Source: JBLXBZ01 sp048265185
GTDB taxonomy: Bacteria > Pseudomonadota > Alphaproteobacteria > Rhizobiales > Stappiaceae
Reading direction: 5' to 3'
NCBI GenBank assembly: GCA_048265185.1
Contig: JBLXBZ010000002.1
Span: forward strand, 496,001-560,000
DNA length: 64,000 bases
Below, piece by piece: positions 55,580 to 64,000 of this stretch. Both the position numbers and the translations under genes were made by a program. A model generated the notes under the pieces. That model was not told where the DNA came from and did no database searches. It was given only the letters and a program-made list of their open reading frames with translations. Every line of letters begins with the position of its first letter. Positions within the stretch are counted from its first letter, which is position 1.

Positions 55580-55603
55580 GTTTTCTCCCTCAACGGCGAT
55601 TGA

Positions 55604-55618
55604 TTTTAATTATTAAAA
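55604..55618. promoter_or_regulatory. Operator-like palindrome A (TTTTAAT-T-ATTAAAA)
   Basis: A perfect 7-1-7 palindrome, 25 bases before the permease start. It belongs to a set of three related AT-rich sites (with 55656-55667 and 57775-57786) and continues into ACAT, as site C does. Confidence 0.65.
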
Positions 55619-55655
55619 ACATATTTGTTGAGTTCAATCCTTGCGTCAATTGTTT

Positions 55656-55667
55656 TTTATTAATAAA
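55656..55667. promoter_or_regulatory. Operator-like palindrome B (TTTATTAATAAA)
   Basis: A perfect 12-bp palindrome, preceded by TTGTTTT exactly as at site C near 57771. It lies about 50 bases before the chosen start of the GntR gene, consistent with autoregulation. Confidence 0.65.
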
Positions 55668-55717
55668 TGCTGAAAACAGAATGTGATGCTAGTTTTGCAT
55701 TGATCGAGGTGGAGCGC

Positions 55718-56620
55718 ATGGCCCGTACAGATGACCGTTTCAGACATGCGTTTAATCGATTGTTGGATATATGCGCCGAATTGGACCTCGACGCGCAGCT
55801 TCCTTCCGAATTGGCGCTGGCGACTGAGGTCGGGGTGAGTCGAACCGTTGTCCGAGCCGGTTTGCAAAAACTGGATGATGATAAAATCATCAGTTGGCGG
55901 GGGCGTGAAAAGCGTCTTATCCGCAAACCTTCTTTGGAAGACAGGTTAGAAATTTTGGACCAAACCGTGTCCAGCGAAACGCTGGAGCGAAATTTCCTTG
56001 ATTGGGTTTTGCGGTTTGACGTGCCAGTAGGCACAAATTTGAACGTGGCGCAGCTTTCGCGCCAATTCAATGTGACCCCGCATATTCTACAAGAATTCCT
56101 AGCGGGGCTTAACCGTTTTGGTTTGGTGGAGCGCCGAGAAAGGGGGGGGTGGACGTTATTGGGGTTCACCGCCGATTTCGCCATTGAGCTATCAGAGTTT
56201 CGCACCGTTTTGGAACTGAACGCCATTCGCCAACTGGTGAAACTGCCCGAGGATCATGGATTATGGGCCAGACTGGAGGCGCTGCGGCTGGAGCACCTTC
56301 AGTTGAGTGAAGAGCTGGAAGAGCGTTACCATGATTTCTCCAAGCTTGATGAAAAGTTTCACAATGCGATCAATAGCGTGGTGCGCAATCGCTTCGTGGT
56401 TGAAGCTCAGAAGATCATTTCGCTTATTTTTCACTATCATTACATGTGGGATAAAACCCATGAAATGGAGCGTAACGGCGCGGCCATTCAGGAACATCTG
56501 GATTTGATTCGGGCGCTGCAAACCCGGGATACGGATCTTGCGGAGAGCGCTGCTTTGAGCCACTTACGCACGTCCAAGGAGACATTGCTGTCGTCGCTGC
56601 GTGGTCATAAATTAGTGTAG
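55718..56620 (+). CDS. GntR-family transcriptional regulator with FCD-like domain
   Basis: About 300 residues from the ATG at 55718, which has GAGGTGGAG upstream; the frame is open from 55667, but that ATG has no ribosome site. The N-terminal winged helix (LPSELALATEVGVSRTVVRAGL) is followed by a second winged-helix-like region (LNVAQLSRQFNVTPHILQEFL) and a helical ligand domain (KLDEKFHNAINSVVRN). It is divergent from the third ABC operon and convergent with the tagaturonate-reductase-like gene, and probably controls both. Confidence 0.85.
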   Translation: MARTDDRFRHAFNRLLDICAELDLDAQLPSELALATEVGVSRTVVRAGLQKLDDDKIISWRGREKRLIRKPSLEDRLEILDQTVSSETLERNFLDWVLRFDVPVGTNLNVAQLSRQFNVTPHILQEFLAGLNRFGLVERRERGGWTLLGFTADFAIELSEFRTVLELNAIRQLVKLPEDHGLWARLEALRLEHLQLSEELEERYHDFSKLDEKFHNAINSVVRNRFVVEAQKIISLIFHYHYMWDKTHEMERNGAAIQEHLDLIRALQTRDTDLAESAALSHLRTSKETLLSSLRGHKLV

Positions 56621-56650
56621 CGCTCTCGGTAAAGGCTGGAGAACGCTCCT

Positions 56651-57748
56651 TCAGACGATTGCGCGAAGGCGGGGCGTTCGCGTGGGATGCGCGGCTTTCT
56701 GCGACCATTCAAGAAAACCGCCGATTCTACGATTGATTTTTTCTTCGTGATTTTGCGCAATGTCTGAAAGCTTGTGATCCAGAAATGGGTTTGCGAAACG
56801 CTCAAGCGTCGTCGCGCAATAGGCTTTGGCTTCTTCACCGCGCCCGTAGGATTGAAACGCTGGGATGATTTCCTGCGCGTAAAGAGATTCCAGATCGGCG
56901 CGGAACGTCTCGTCGTTCATCAACTCGCGAACGTATTGATGGCCGCAATCGGGCTTTTCGCGCCAGCGACAGACCAGATAAGTGTGGCTGAGATTGAGGA
57001 TAAAAAGTTTCAGGGTCTCGATATCTTGAAGATCGTCGACAAGCTTTATAGCCGGGTGAGCGCAGGGAAGAACGAGGCCCGGTTGTTTCTCCACCGCCCA
57101 AAGCGCATAGGGCTCGGCCACCGCGCCGGCCGGCTCCAATGGTTCGGAGACGATCCGGTCAACGAGCGAATTCACCCATAAAACCTTTTTTTGCAGCCAT
57201 GCGTGGAATTCGTCCGAGTGACGCCGGCCAATGGTTTGAACCAGAGCCGCGAGGGTTTCGCCGTTGGCCGAAATGAGTTCGGTTGGCATTACCTGAATTG
57301 GCCGGGCGTTGGCTTTGAAGCGCTCCAGCAAAAGCATGGTCAGTTTCGCCGGATATGACATGCTTTGGTCGAAGGCGTCTGAGGCGTCCGACGGGTGAGG
57401 CCGGTAGCCGGCGTCTGCGGTGTTGGAGAGTATGATTTCCGCCTCCTCCACGATGATCCGCGTGACTTCTTTAAGGTCGGCGGCGGTGGAGAGGGCGCGG
57501 CGCACGCTGTTGACGCGAAGTTCGGCGTCGACGATCTGACCGTTTTGCAGGCCTCTGATTTTCACCGGATAACCGGTGGAGCTTGCGAGGGCGCGCAGCC
57601 TTTCCGCTCGTTTGGCGTCGCCGCTGCTTTGCACGATGGTTATCGCGCCCAAGGCGTCGCCGTTCTCAAGAGCTTGGGAAATGAACAAATCCGCATGGGC
57701 CTGAAGAAAACGGCTCGTTCCGAATTGCACGATAGGTGTCGTCGCCAT
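56651..57748 (-). CDS. Mannitol-dehydrogenase-family oxidoreductase, tagaturonate reductase-like
   Basis: 365 residues of the polyol/hexuronate long-chain dehydrogenase family. The N-terminus VQFGTSRFLQAHADLF is the NAD-binding start; the catalytic-domain block has PTELISANGETL, KVLWVNSLVDRIV and the KLFILNLSHTYL helix typical of tagaturonate (UxaB) and fructuronate reductases. It is shorter than E. coli UxaB (about 480 residues). It would reduce D-tagaturonate to D-altronate with NADH. GAGG precedes the ATG. No altronate dehydratase is in the window. Confidence 0.83.
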   Translation of the reverse strand: MATTPIVQFGTSRFLQAHADLFISQALENGDALGAITIVQSSGDAKRAERLRALASSTGYPVKIRGLQNGQIVDAELRVNSVRRALSTAADLKEVTRIIVEEAEIILSNTADAGYRPHPSDASDAFDQSMSYPAKLTMLLLERFKANARPIQVMPTELISANGETLAALVQTIGRRHSDEFHAWLQKKVLWVNSLVDRIVSEPLEPAGAVAEPYALWAVEKQPGLVLPCAHPAIKLVDDLQDIETLKLFILNLSHTYLVCRWREKPDCGHQYVRELMNDETFRADLESLYAQEIIPAFQSYGRGEEAKAYCATTLERFANPFLDHKLSDIAQNHEEKINRRIGGFLEWSQKAAHPTRTPRLRAIV

Positions 57749-57774
57749 ATTTGCCTCGCTTTGTATTATTGTTT

Positions 57775-57786
57775 TTTATTATTAAA
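57775..57786. promoter_or_regulatory. Operator-like palindrome C (TTTATTATTAAA)
   Basis: It lies 27 bases before the start of the tagaturonate-reductase-like gene. Its left flank ATTGTTTTTTATTA repeats the 14 bases at site B, and its right flank ATTATTAAA-x-ACAT repeats site A. This links the gene to the GntR regulator at 55718. Confidence 0.65.
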
Positions 57787-57860
57787 GACATTTCTGGTCA
57801 ATCTGTTTGATGAAATTATGTAAGGTTTCAAATGAAAAAGAGTGGAAGACGTCTTGGGAG

Positions 57861-57892
57861 GAGTTGCGGCTCTGGTAGATGGGCCGCAACTC
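57861..57892 (-). terminator. Hairpin at the end of the last leftward operon
   Basis: GAGTTGCGGC and GCCGCAACTC form a perfect 10-bp stem with a 12-base loop, 20 bases beyond the end of the reductase gene at 57912. No T tract is present. Confidence 0.6.
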
Positions 57893-57911
57893 AAGTTTAG
57901 TCTCGGAAGGG

Positions 57912-58682
57912 TTACCGTCCCATCCAGCCGCCGTCCACCGTCACGACTGATCCGTGCATGTAGTCCGATGCGGATGACGAGAGAAACACTACGGGGCCGG
58001 CGAAATCAGAAGCTTTTCCCCAACGGCCAGCGGGAATACGTTCCATAATCGATTTTGAGCGCGCAGCGTCATTGCGCAGGGCTTCGGTGTTGTCCGTATC
58101 AATATAGCCAGGGGCGATGGCGTTGACGTTTACGCCTTTGGCGGCCCATTCATTGGCGAAGGCTTTGGTGAGTTGTCCCACGCCGCCTTTAGAGGCCGCA
58201 TAACCGGGAACGGTGATTCCGCCCTGGAAGGTTAGAAGGGAGGCTGTGAAAATCACCTTCCCGGAGCCGCGCTCCACCATGCCCGCGCCAATTTCCCGGG
58301 TCAGGATGAATTGCGAGTTGAGATTCACCTCAATGACTTCGTCCCATAGCTCGTCGCTGTGGCTAACGGCGGGTGCGCGTTTGATGGTGCCGGCGTTATT
58401 GACCAATATGTCAATAACCGGATGGTCTTTTTGAACCTTGGCGGCGAAGGCTTTCAGCGCCGCGCGATTGGCGAAGTCGCATTGGTAGGCTGCGAATTTC
58501 CGGCCAAGTTTGGTGACGGCCTGTTCGACGGCGCTGCCGCTTGGTTCAAGACTGGCGCTGACGGCGATGATGTCCGCGCCCGCTTCCGCCAGGCCAATAG
58601 CCATGGCCTTGCCGATGCCGCGTTTGGCGCCGGTGACAAGGGCGGTTTTTCCCGTGAGGTCGAAGCTGGACAAGATCGTCAT
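57912..58682 (-). CDS. SDR oxidoreductase, KduD (2-deoxy-D-gluconate 3-dehydrogenase)-like
   Basis: 256 residues, classical short-chain dehydrogenase: cofactor motif TGAKRGIG (17-24), NNAG at 95-98, and the catalytic S148, Y161 and K165 in PGYAASKGG. The closest style is KduD, with ANEWAAKGVNVNAIAPGYIDTDNTE. It would interconvert a keto-deoxy sugar acid and its hydroxy form. Its start overlaps the preceding dehydrogenase stop (ATGA), so it belongs to the acid-sugar operon running in from the right edge. Confidence 0.88.
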   Translation of the reverse strand: MTILSSFDLTGKTALVTGAKRGIGKAMAIGLAEAGADIIAVSASLEPSGSAVEQAVTKLGRKFAAYQCDFANRAALKAFAAKVQKDHPVIDILVNNAGTIKRAPAVSHSDELWDEVIEVNLNSQFILTREIGAGMVERGSGKVIFTASLLTFQGGITVPGYAASKGGVGQLTKAFANEWAAKGVNVNAIAPGYIDTDNTEALRNDAARSKSIMERIPAGRWGKASDFAGPVVFLSSSASDYMHGSVVTVDGGWMGR

Positions 58683-59710
58683 TGAGAAACCTTTGAAATC
58701 TGGATCATTGATTTGATGGCGTTTGGATTTTGCGTAAGCGTTTCAAACGCATTTTGAATTTGGTCGAGGGGCTGAATGTCGGTGATAAAGGCGTCGCAGT
58801 CCAGCGCCTTGTCGGCCAGAAGCTGCATGGCGGATTCATAATCTTGCGGATGATAGACCCGCGCGCCGAGCAGCTCCAGCTCGCGCCAGAAGAACTGGAA
58901 CATGTCGATAGTCGGTTTGGTCGCGTGAATGGCCACCATGACGATTTTCCCCCGGGTGGCGGCGGCGCTGGTCATGAGATCTACGCCCGGCTGGGTGCCG
59001 GAGACTTCAAACACGACATCCGCGCCTTTGCCGCCGGTGTCCGCTTTGATCTGTTCGGCCACGTCGACGGATTTAGGGTTGAGGGTCTTGAAACCAAGTT
59101 TCTGCGCATAGGCGATACGGTGTTCGTTGATTTCACTGATGGTGACGTTTGCGCCGGCATGACGCGCGACGATGGCCACCAAGAGACCGATTGGCCCGCC
59201 GCCGATCACAAGCGCGTCTTGTCCTTTTTGAACGTCGGCGCGTTTCACGTCATGGCAGGCGACCGCCAGCGGCTCGATGAGGGCCGCATGGGCGAGGTTC
59301 ATGTCGTCCGGCAGCACGTGAATGGTGTGCGCGGGAACGTTCCACAGTTCCTGAAACGCCCCTTCGGTGTCAATGCCGATGAATTTCAGGGTGTGGCAGA
59401 TGTGACCATGGCCTGCGTTGCAAGCTGGGCAGTCGCCACAGGCGTCCAGCGGACGAACGACGATTTTCTGTCCGGGTTTCAAGTCCGTGACGCCTGAGCC
59501 AACGCTTTCTATGACGCCGGACATTTCGTGGCCGATGGTGCGCTCAAAGCCAACGCGCTTGTCCATGTGCCCAAGGAAAATATGGAGATCCGTGCCGCAG
59601 ATGCCGCAATAAGCGACCCGGATTTGAACTTCATTTGGCGCGGGGGCGGGCGTCGTCTTGGTCTCCAGACTAAATGTTCGCTCGCCTCGATAAACTGCTG
59701 CTGTTGTCAT
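58679..59710 (-). CDS. Zinc alcohol dehydrogenase (sorbitol/threonine dehydrogenase-like)
   Basis: 343 residues. Catalytic zinc ligands are C38 and H61-E62; structural cysteines are C91, C94, C97 and C105. The NAD site has VIGGGPIGLLVAIV. It should oxidise a secondary alcohol of a polyol or sugar acid. It overlaps both neighbours by 4 bases in an operon with a dehydratase and a KduD-like enzyme, which suggests successive steps of one pathway. Confidence 0.88.
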   Translation of the reverse strand: MTTAAVYRGERTFSLETKTTPAPAPNEVQIRVAYCGICGTDLHIFLGHMDKRVGFERTIGHEMSGVIESVGSGVTDLKPGQKIVVRPLDACGDCPACNAGHGHICHTLKFIGIDTEGAFQELWNVPAHTIHVLPDDMNLAHAALIEPLAVACHDVKRADVQKGQDALVIGGGPIGLLVAIVARHAGANVTISEINEHRIAYAQKLGFKTLNPKSVDVAEQIKADTGGKGADVVFEVSGTQPGVDLMTSAAATRGKIVMVAIHATKPTIDMFQFFWRELELLGARVYHPQDYESAMQLLADKALDCDAFITDIQPLDQIQNAFETLTQNPNAIKSMIQISKVSQ

Positions 59711-60816
59711 GGTTTTTCCTGTAACTTCAATACATTGTGGTCTTTTAGGAGCTGCCAGTCAAAGGTGACCCCGGTTCCGGGCGCATCCGGAGCCACCGCT
59801 CGGTGGTTTTCCACCTTGAGCGGACGCGTGGTGTATTGGTCAATTGGGAATGAGTGAACTTCGATCCAGCCGGCGTTGCTTTGAGCGCTGACGAGACTGA
59901 CATGCAGCTCCTGCATTCCATGACTGCAAATGGGAATCCCGTGCTTTCTGGAAAGCTCAGCGACTTGTAGGAAACCGGTTATTCCGCCGCAATTAGAGGC
60001 GTCGGGTTGAATGAAGCTGAGCTTTGATTGTTCGAATGCATATTCGAATTCGTGAATTGTGTGGAGGTTTTCGCCCATGGCCAAAGGCATGCCGGTTTCT
60101 TCCGCGATGCGTCCATAGCCCTTATAGTCATCGGGAATTATCGGTTCTTCGAACCACAGGAGATCGAAGGACTTGAAGGCGTTGGCGGCGCGGATGGCCT
60201 GCGCCTCCGTCATGGAGTAATTGGCGTCCACCATAAATTGACGATCAGGGCCTATGAGTTCGCGCACCGCCGAGATTCGCTCAAGGTCCTGAGCGAGGTC
60301 AGGCTGCCCGATCTTGATCTTTACGGCGTTGAAGCCGCGATCCAGATAGCTTTGAACGCTGTCTAGCAATTTGGGCAGGGGGAAATTGAGATCAATGCCG
60401 CCGCAATAGGCTTTACACGTTTTATCGGCGCCGCCGGCCATTCGCCATAGGGGGACGTCATTTTTTTTGCCGCGCAGATCCCACAGGGCGATGTCGACGG
60501 CGGAAATGGCGAAAGAGGCGACGCCGCCGCGGGCGACATAATGCACATGCCATTGCATGGCCTCATAGAGAGCCTCGACGTCTTTGGCGTCGCGGCCCTT
60601 GAGCATGGGCGCAAGGTCATGATGGATCATGGCGGCGATGGAGTGTCCGCCTTTTCCCCCCGTATAAGTGTAGCCTACGCCGCAAGCGCCGTCCTCCAGC
60701 TCAATGGCGACGGTGATCAATTCGAAGAACGTGTGATCGCCATGCTTGGCGTCCACCAGAACTTCAGCCAGAGGAACTTGAAACAGATTTGTGGTGATAG
60801 TCTTGATTTTGGTCAT
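59707..60816 (-). CDS. Enolase-superfamily acid-sugar dehydratase (mandelate racemase subgroup)
   Basis: 369 residues. The active site is complete for the mandelate racemase subgroup: K166-x-K168 in AVKIKIG, metal ligands D197, E223 and E249, and the D272/H299 dyad (QPDASNCGG and CSHGMQEL). Members dehydrate aldonic or aldaric acids to 2-keto-3-deoxy acids. The capping-loop sequence YTGGKGGHSIAAM does not let me name the substrate. It shares one base with the permease stop upstream. Confidence 0.87.
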   Translation of the reverse strand: MTKIKTITTNLFQVPLAEVLVDAKHGDHTFFELITVAIELEDGACGVGYTYTGGKGGHSIAAMIHHDLAPMLKGRDAKDVEALYEAMQWHVHYVARGGVASFAISAVDIALWDLRGKKNDVPLWRMAGGADKTCKAYCGGIDLNFPLPKLLDSVQSYLDRGFNAVKIKIGQPDLAQDLERISAVRELIGPDRQFMVDANYSMTEAQAIRAANAFKSFDLLWFEEPIIPDDYKGYGRIAEETGMPLAMGENLHTIHEFEYAFEQSKLSFIQPDASNCGGITGFLQVAELSRKHGIPICSHGMQELHVSLVSAQSNAGWIEVHSFPIDQYTTRPLKVENHRAVAPDAPGTGVTFDWQLLKDHNVLKLQEKP

Positions 60817-61814
60817 TAGCTTTGCCCCGTCGCGCGTTTTTTGGTCATGATGCGCGTTTGAAACAGGATAACGGCGAAAAGGAAACCGCCGCGGATGACC
60901 ATTTGCCAGTAAGCTGAGAAGCTAATCCAGCCTTTTCCATTTTCAAAATTGAGAATATTGAAAACAAGACCAAGCAAAAGAGCGCCGGCGACGGTTGCGG
61001 GAATGGAGCCCAGACCGCCGGTGAGCAATGTGCCGCCGACAACGACGGAGGCGATGGCGGAGAGTTCCCAGCCGACGCCTTCCAAGGGTTGGCCGGCGCC
61101 GAAAGCGGAGGCGAGGAAGACCCCGGCTAGACCGGCGCAGCCGCCTGAAAGCGCATAGGCGAAAATTTTGGCGCGGTTGACTTTTAACCCCATCATCACT
61201 GAGGCGTCTTCGCCGCCGCCAACGGCGAGCACCGTCCTGCCGAGGCTGGTTTTTTCGAGAACGACCCAGAGAATGACAACCTGAAAGGAGACGATGACAA
61301 TGGTCCATGGAAAGAGGCCAAAGGCTTTCTCCATGCCCAGTTGGGTGAAATTCGACCCCCAGTCGACGGCGATTGTTTCAGCGCCTGAAATCACCAGAGC
61401 GCCGCCCTTTGCGGCGAGCATCGTCGCCAGAGTGGTGATGAAGGGGGGGATATTCAGCTGAACGATGCAAAAGGCGTTGAATAGCCCAAAACACACGCCG
61501 GCTAGAATCGCCGCAGGCATGGCCACTTGAACGCCATAGGGGCTCAAATAGGCGGCGATCACCGATGTGAAGGCGGCGACGAAGCCCACCGACAGATCAA
61601 TCCCTCCCGTCAAAATAACGAAGCACATTCCCACCGAAATGGCGATGAACATTGCATTATAGTTGAGGAATGAAGTGATGTTATAAGCGCCGCCAAAGTT
61701 GTCGTAGCGCAACAGACCGAAGATGATCAGAGCGGCGAGGGCGACCCAAACCGCCACGGACTGTGGATTGCGGGAAATGTATTTGCGAAGATCGAAAGCG
61801 TCAGAGTCAAGCAC
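60816..61814 (-). CDS. Sugar ABC transporter permease (YjfF-like)
   Basis: 332 residues of the CUT2 family: GMCFVILTGGIDLSVGFVAA, QLNIPPFITTLATMLAAKGG and SVVVGGTLLTGGLGS. It is the second permease of a system whose order, ATPase-permease-permease, matches E. coli ytfR-ytfT-yjfF (galactofuranose). It is 3 bases after the first permease and followed by the dehydratase gene. Confidence 0.88.
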   Translation of the reverse strand: MLDSDAFDLRKYISRNPQSVAVWVALAALIIFGLLRYDNFGGAYNITSFLNYNAMFIAISVGMCFVILTGGIDLSVGFVAAFTSVIAAYLSPYGVQVAMPAAILAGVCFGLFNAFCIVQLNIPPFITTLATMLAAKGGALVISGAETIAVDWGSNFTQLGMEKAFGLFPWTIVIVSFQVVILWVVLEKTSLGRTVLAVGGGEDASVMMGLKVNRAKIFAYALSGGCAGLAGVFLASAFGAGQPLEGVGWELSAIASVVVGGTLLTGGLGSIPATVAGALLLGLVFNILNFENGKGWISFSAYWQMVIRGGFLFAVILFQTRIMTKKRATGQS

Positions 61815-61817
61815 GGC

Positions 61818-62801
61818 TTATTCCTTTCGCGCTTGCTGGATGTAAACGGCGGCGAGGATGATGCCGGCTTTTGCGACAAGCGCGACTTCATCCTCCACGC
61901 CATTGGCCAGTAGGGTGTATTTGACAAGTTGAATGATGACGGCGCCAAGGATGGCGCCAAAAATCGGCGCGCGGCCTCCTTGCAGAACGGCCCCGCCCAC
62001 CACTGCGGCGGCGATGGCGTCCAGCTCCATGAGATTGCCGTTACGCGCGGCGTCCGAGGCCGAATTGATGGCGACCACGATCAGACCGGCGAGACCGGAA
62101 AGGGCCGAGCAGATGACATAAGCGCCTATTTTCACCCGCTTGACGGGGCCGCCGGACAGGCTCGCCGCGCGCTCATTGCCGCCAATGGCAAGAAGGTAGC
62201 GGCCAAACAGAGTGCGGTTGACGACCCAGAAGAGCACGCAGGCTATGGCCAGCGCCAGCCAGCCTTGCAACGGCAGTCCGAGGATTTTTCCGGTGCCTAG
62301 ATAGCTGAAATGCGGGTTGGAGAAAGTTTGCAGGTTTCCATTGGTCAAAACCTGAGCGATCCCGCGCCCCGAGATGAAGAGGATCAAGGTGGCGATGATC
62401 GGCTGCACCTTCAAAAGCGCGACGATGCAGCCGTTGAACAATCCGCAAATCATAGCGACGATCACAGGGACGACCAAGGCCGTGATGACGCCGAGAACGG
62501 GATAGGAAACGCCAAAGTCGGAGAGGAAGATCAGAGGCGCGAGCGCGCCGGACAGGGCCATGACCGCGCCGACGGATAAATCAATGCCGCCAGTTGCGAT
62601 GACAAGGGTCATGCCCATGGCGACGATGGCGATGGTGGCCACTTGCGACACATTCACCGAGAGAGTTTGCGCGTGAAGGAAATTGGGCGTCACGAGAACA
62701 TTGAAAAGCAAGATGAAGCCAAGAGCCAGCAAACCTCCATGTCGTCTGGCTTTGGCGCCAAGAGTGGCGCGTAGGGGCTCGTCGGAAAGAGCTAAGCTCA
62801 T
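61818..62801 (-). CDS. Sugar ABC transporter permease (YtfT-like)
   Basis: 327 residues of the CUT2 family: AMGMTLVIATGGIDLSVGAVMA, LLKVQPIIATLILFISGRG and AAVVGGAVLQGGRAP. The last two agree well with YtfT. The start overlaps the ATPase stop by 4 bases (ATGA). Confidence 0.88.
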   Translation of the reverse strand: MSLALSDEPLRATLGAKARRHGGLLALGFILLFNVLVTPNFLHAQTLSVNVSQVATIAIVAMGMTLVIATGGIDLSVGAVMALSGALAPLIFLSDFGVSYPVLGVITALVVPVIVAMICGLFNGCIVALLKVQPIIATLILFISGRGIAQVLTNGNLQTFSNPHFSYLGTGKILGLPLQGWLALAIACVLFWVVNRTLFGRYLLAIGGNERAASLSGGPVKRVKIGAYVICSALSGLAGLIVVAINSASDAARNGNLMELDAIAAAVVGGAVLQGGRAPIFGAILGAVIIQLVKYTLLANGVEDEVALVAKAGIILAAVYIQQARKE

Positions 62802-64000
62802 GGGGACACCTCGTCGTGATGGGCGAGGGCCTTGACCAACGCATTTTCCGTAATTCCCGGATTGGCGAGTTCAGACACGGATTTGCCTTCATGCATCACC
62901 ACGATGCGGTTGGCGCCCTCAACAAGCTCTTCAAATTCGGAACTGATCAAGAGAACGGCGTGGCCTTCGTCGACAAAGTTCCGGATGATTGATTGAATCT
63001 CCCGTTTCGCGCCGACATCGACGCCTCGGGTCGGTTCGTCAAGAATAAGAAGGTCTGGCTTGGTCGCCAGCCACCGGGCCAGAAGAACCTTTTGCTGGTT
63101 GCCCCCGGATAGCTCCCTGATGGGTTGATCCATATGCGCGGTTTTCACGCCAAGCTTCTTGATGAAATCCGCCACCAGAGTCTTTTCGCGTTCGCGGTCG
63201 ATCTGTCCGTTCTTGCGCAGGTTTGGCAAAAGGGCGAGGGTGAGATTCTCGCGTACGGACATATGGGGAATGATGCCTTCCGCCTTGCGGTCCTCGGTGA
63301 GAAAGCCGATGCCGGCGTTGATGGCGTCGGACGGATCGGCAGGGGTGAAGGTTTCTCCGTTCAGGCGCACTGAGCCGCGGGATAGCGCGTCAACGCCGAA
63401 TATGGCGCGGGCTGCTTCGGTGCGCCCCGATCCCAAAAGCCCGCCTAGGCCGACGATTTCTCCCCGGTGAAGGGTCATGGAGAAGTCGCTCAGGCGCGGG
63501 CCCGTCGCAGCGTTCTGGACGTCCAGAAGAACTTCGCCTTGAGCTGCGCCGCCTCCGCCGAGTTCGGTCAGACCTTCAGCTGCGATTTCTGACGAGTCCC
63601 GTCCCAGCATAGCCGCAATCAGATTAAGCTTCGAAGTGCTCCCGATTTCCTCTACGCCGACGGTTTGACCATCGCGCATGATCGTCACGCGGTCGCAAAT
63701 CTGGAACAGTTCGTCAAGAAAATGAGAGACGTAAAGCACGGAAACGCCCGCCGACTTCAACTCCCGAACCACGCCGAATAGAATTTCCACCTCAGAGGCG
63801 TCCAGTGAGGAGGTTGGTTCATCCATGATAACGAGCTTGGCGTCCATGGAGACGGCGCGGGCGATGGCCACCAATTGCTGAACGGCGGTGGAATAGCTGC
63901 CCAAAGGAGCGGTGACGTCGATATCGACGCCGAATTTAGCGAGGATTTCGCGGGTGCGCTTATGAGCTGCTTTCCAGTTGATAAGGCCGAACTTCTTCGG
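62798..64000 (-). CDS. Sugar ABC transporter ATPase, tandem-domain (YtfR-like), 5' end missing
   Basis: The frame is open to the right edge, so about 400 C-terminal residues are present. The first domain lacks its Walker A here and has an odd signature GSYSTAVQQLVAIA, like YtfR of E. coli; Walker B is LVIMDEPTSSLD. The second domain has GLLGSGRTEAA and LSGGNQQKVLLA. The N-terminus and probably the binding-protein gene lie beyond 64000. It leads into two permeases and three catabolic enzymes. Confidence 0.9.
   Translation of the reverse strand, partial: PKKFGLINWKAAHKRTREILAKFGVDIDVTAPLGSYSTAVQQLVAIARAVSMDAKLVIMDEPTSSLDASEVEILFGVVRELKSAGVSVLYVSHFLDELFQICDRVTIMRDGQTVGVEEIGSTSKLNLIAAMLGRDSSEIAAEGLTELGGGGAAQGEVLLDVQNAATGPRLSDFSMTLHRGEIVGLGGLLGSGRTEAARAIFGVDALSRGSVRLNGETFTPADPSDAINAGIGFLTEDRKAEGIIPHMSVRENLTLALLPNLRKNGQIDREREKTLVADFIKKLGVKTAHMDQPIRELSGGNQQKVLLARWLATKPDLLILDEPTRGVDVGAKREIQSIIRNFVDEGHAVLLISSEFEELVEGANRIVVMHEGKSVSELANPGITENALVKALAHHDEVSP

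Overview
The window reads as chromosomal DNA of an alphaproteobacterium, probably of the order Hyphomicrobiales. Supporting features are a C4-pathway 5-aminolevulinate synthase (hemA), a FixL/FixJ pair with ccoI-ccoS, a PodJ-like polar organizer with Sel1 repeats, a DUF6460 membrane protein, a TauE/TIGR02186 pair, and many sugar ABC and TRAP transporters. I see no phage, transposase, integrase, CRISPR array or rRNA.

Left part (1-36.7 kb): mixed housekeeping and signalling genes. In order: a MATE efflux pump cut by the left edge; a histone-deacetylase-family enzyme; a fatty-acid beta-oxidation operon (MerR regulator, acyl-CoA dehydrogenase, thiolase, FadJ-like protein) with a clear 16-bp palindromic operator; the PodJ-like protein; a TauE-family exporter with its TIGR02186 partner; a PdeM-like phosphoesterase with two altered metal motifs; small unknown proteins; a CrbS/CrbR-like two-component pair; an aminotransferase; FixL/FixJ; an AbrB-family membrane protein; ccoI-ccoS; hemA; a lone CheY-like regulator; a DMT transporter; and an Aer-type PAS protein next to a soluble chemoreceptor.

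Right part (36.8-64 kb): begins just after a tRNA-Cys gene and is almost entirely sugar and sugar-acid uptake and catabolism. A GntR regulator with a promoter-embedded operator leads a rightward run of twelve genes: a xylose-type ABC transporter, an aldehyde dehydrogenase, a galactarolactone-cycloisomerase-like enzyme, a second ABC transporter and a TRAP transporter. The next, leftward operon holds a third ABC transporter and an L-galactonate/L-gulonate-type dehydrogenase. It diverges from a second GntR gene. A tagaturonate-reductase-like gene lies just beyond. Three related AT-rich palindromes sit in front of these units and probably form one small regulon. The last leftward operon runs off the right edge and holds a fourth, YtfR/YtfT/YjfF-like ABC transporter, an acid-sugar dehydratase, a zinc alcohol dehydrogenase and a KduD-like reductase.

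Several genes for periplasmic binding proteins are followed by strong hairpins, which probably keep binding-protein expression above that of the membrane components. Functions are family assignments from sequence motifs read by eye; exact sugar substrates are inferred.
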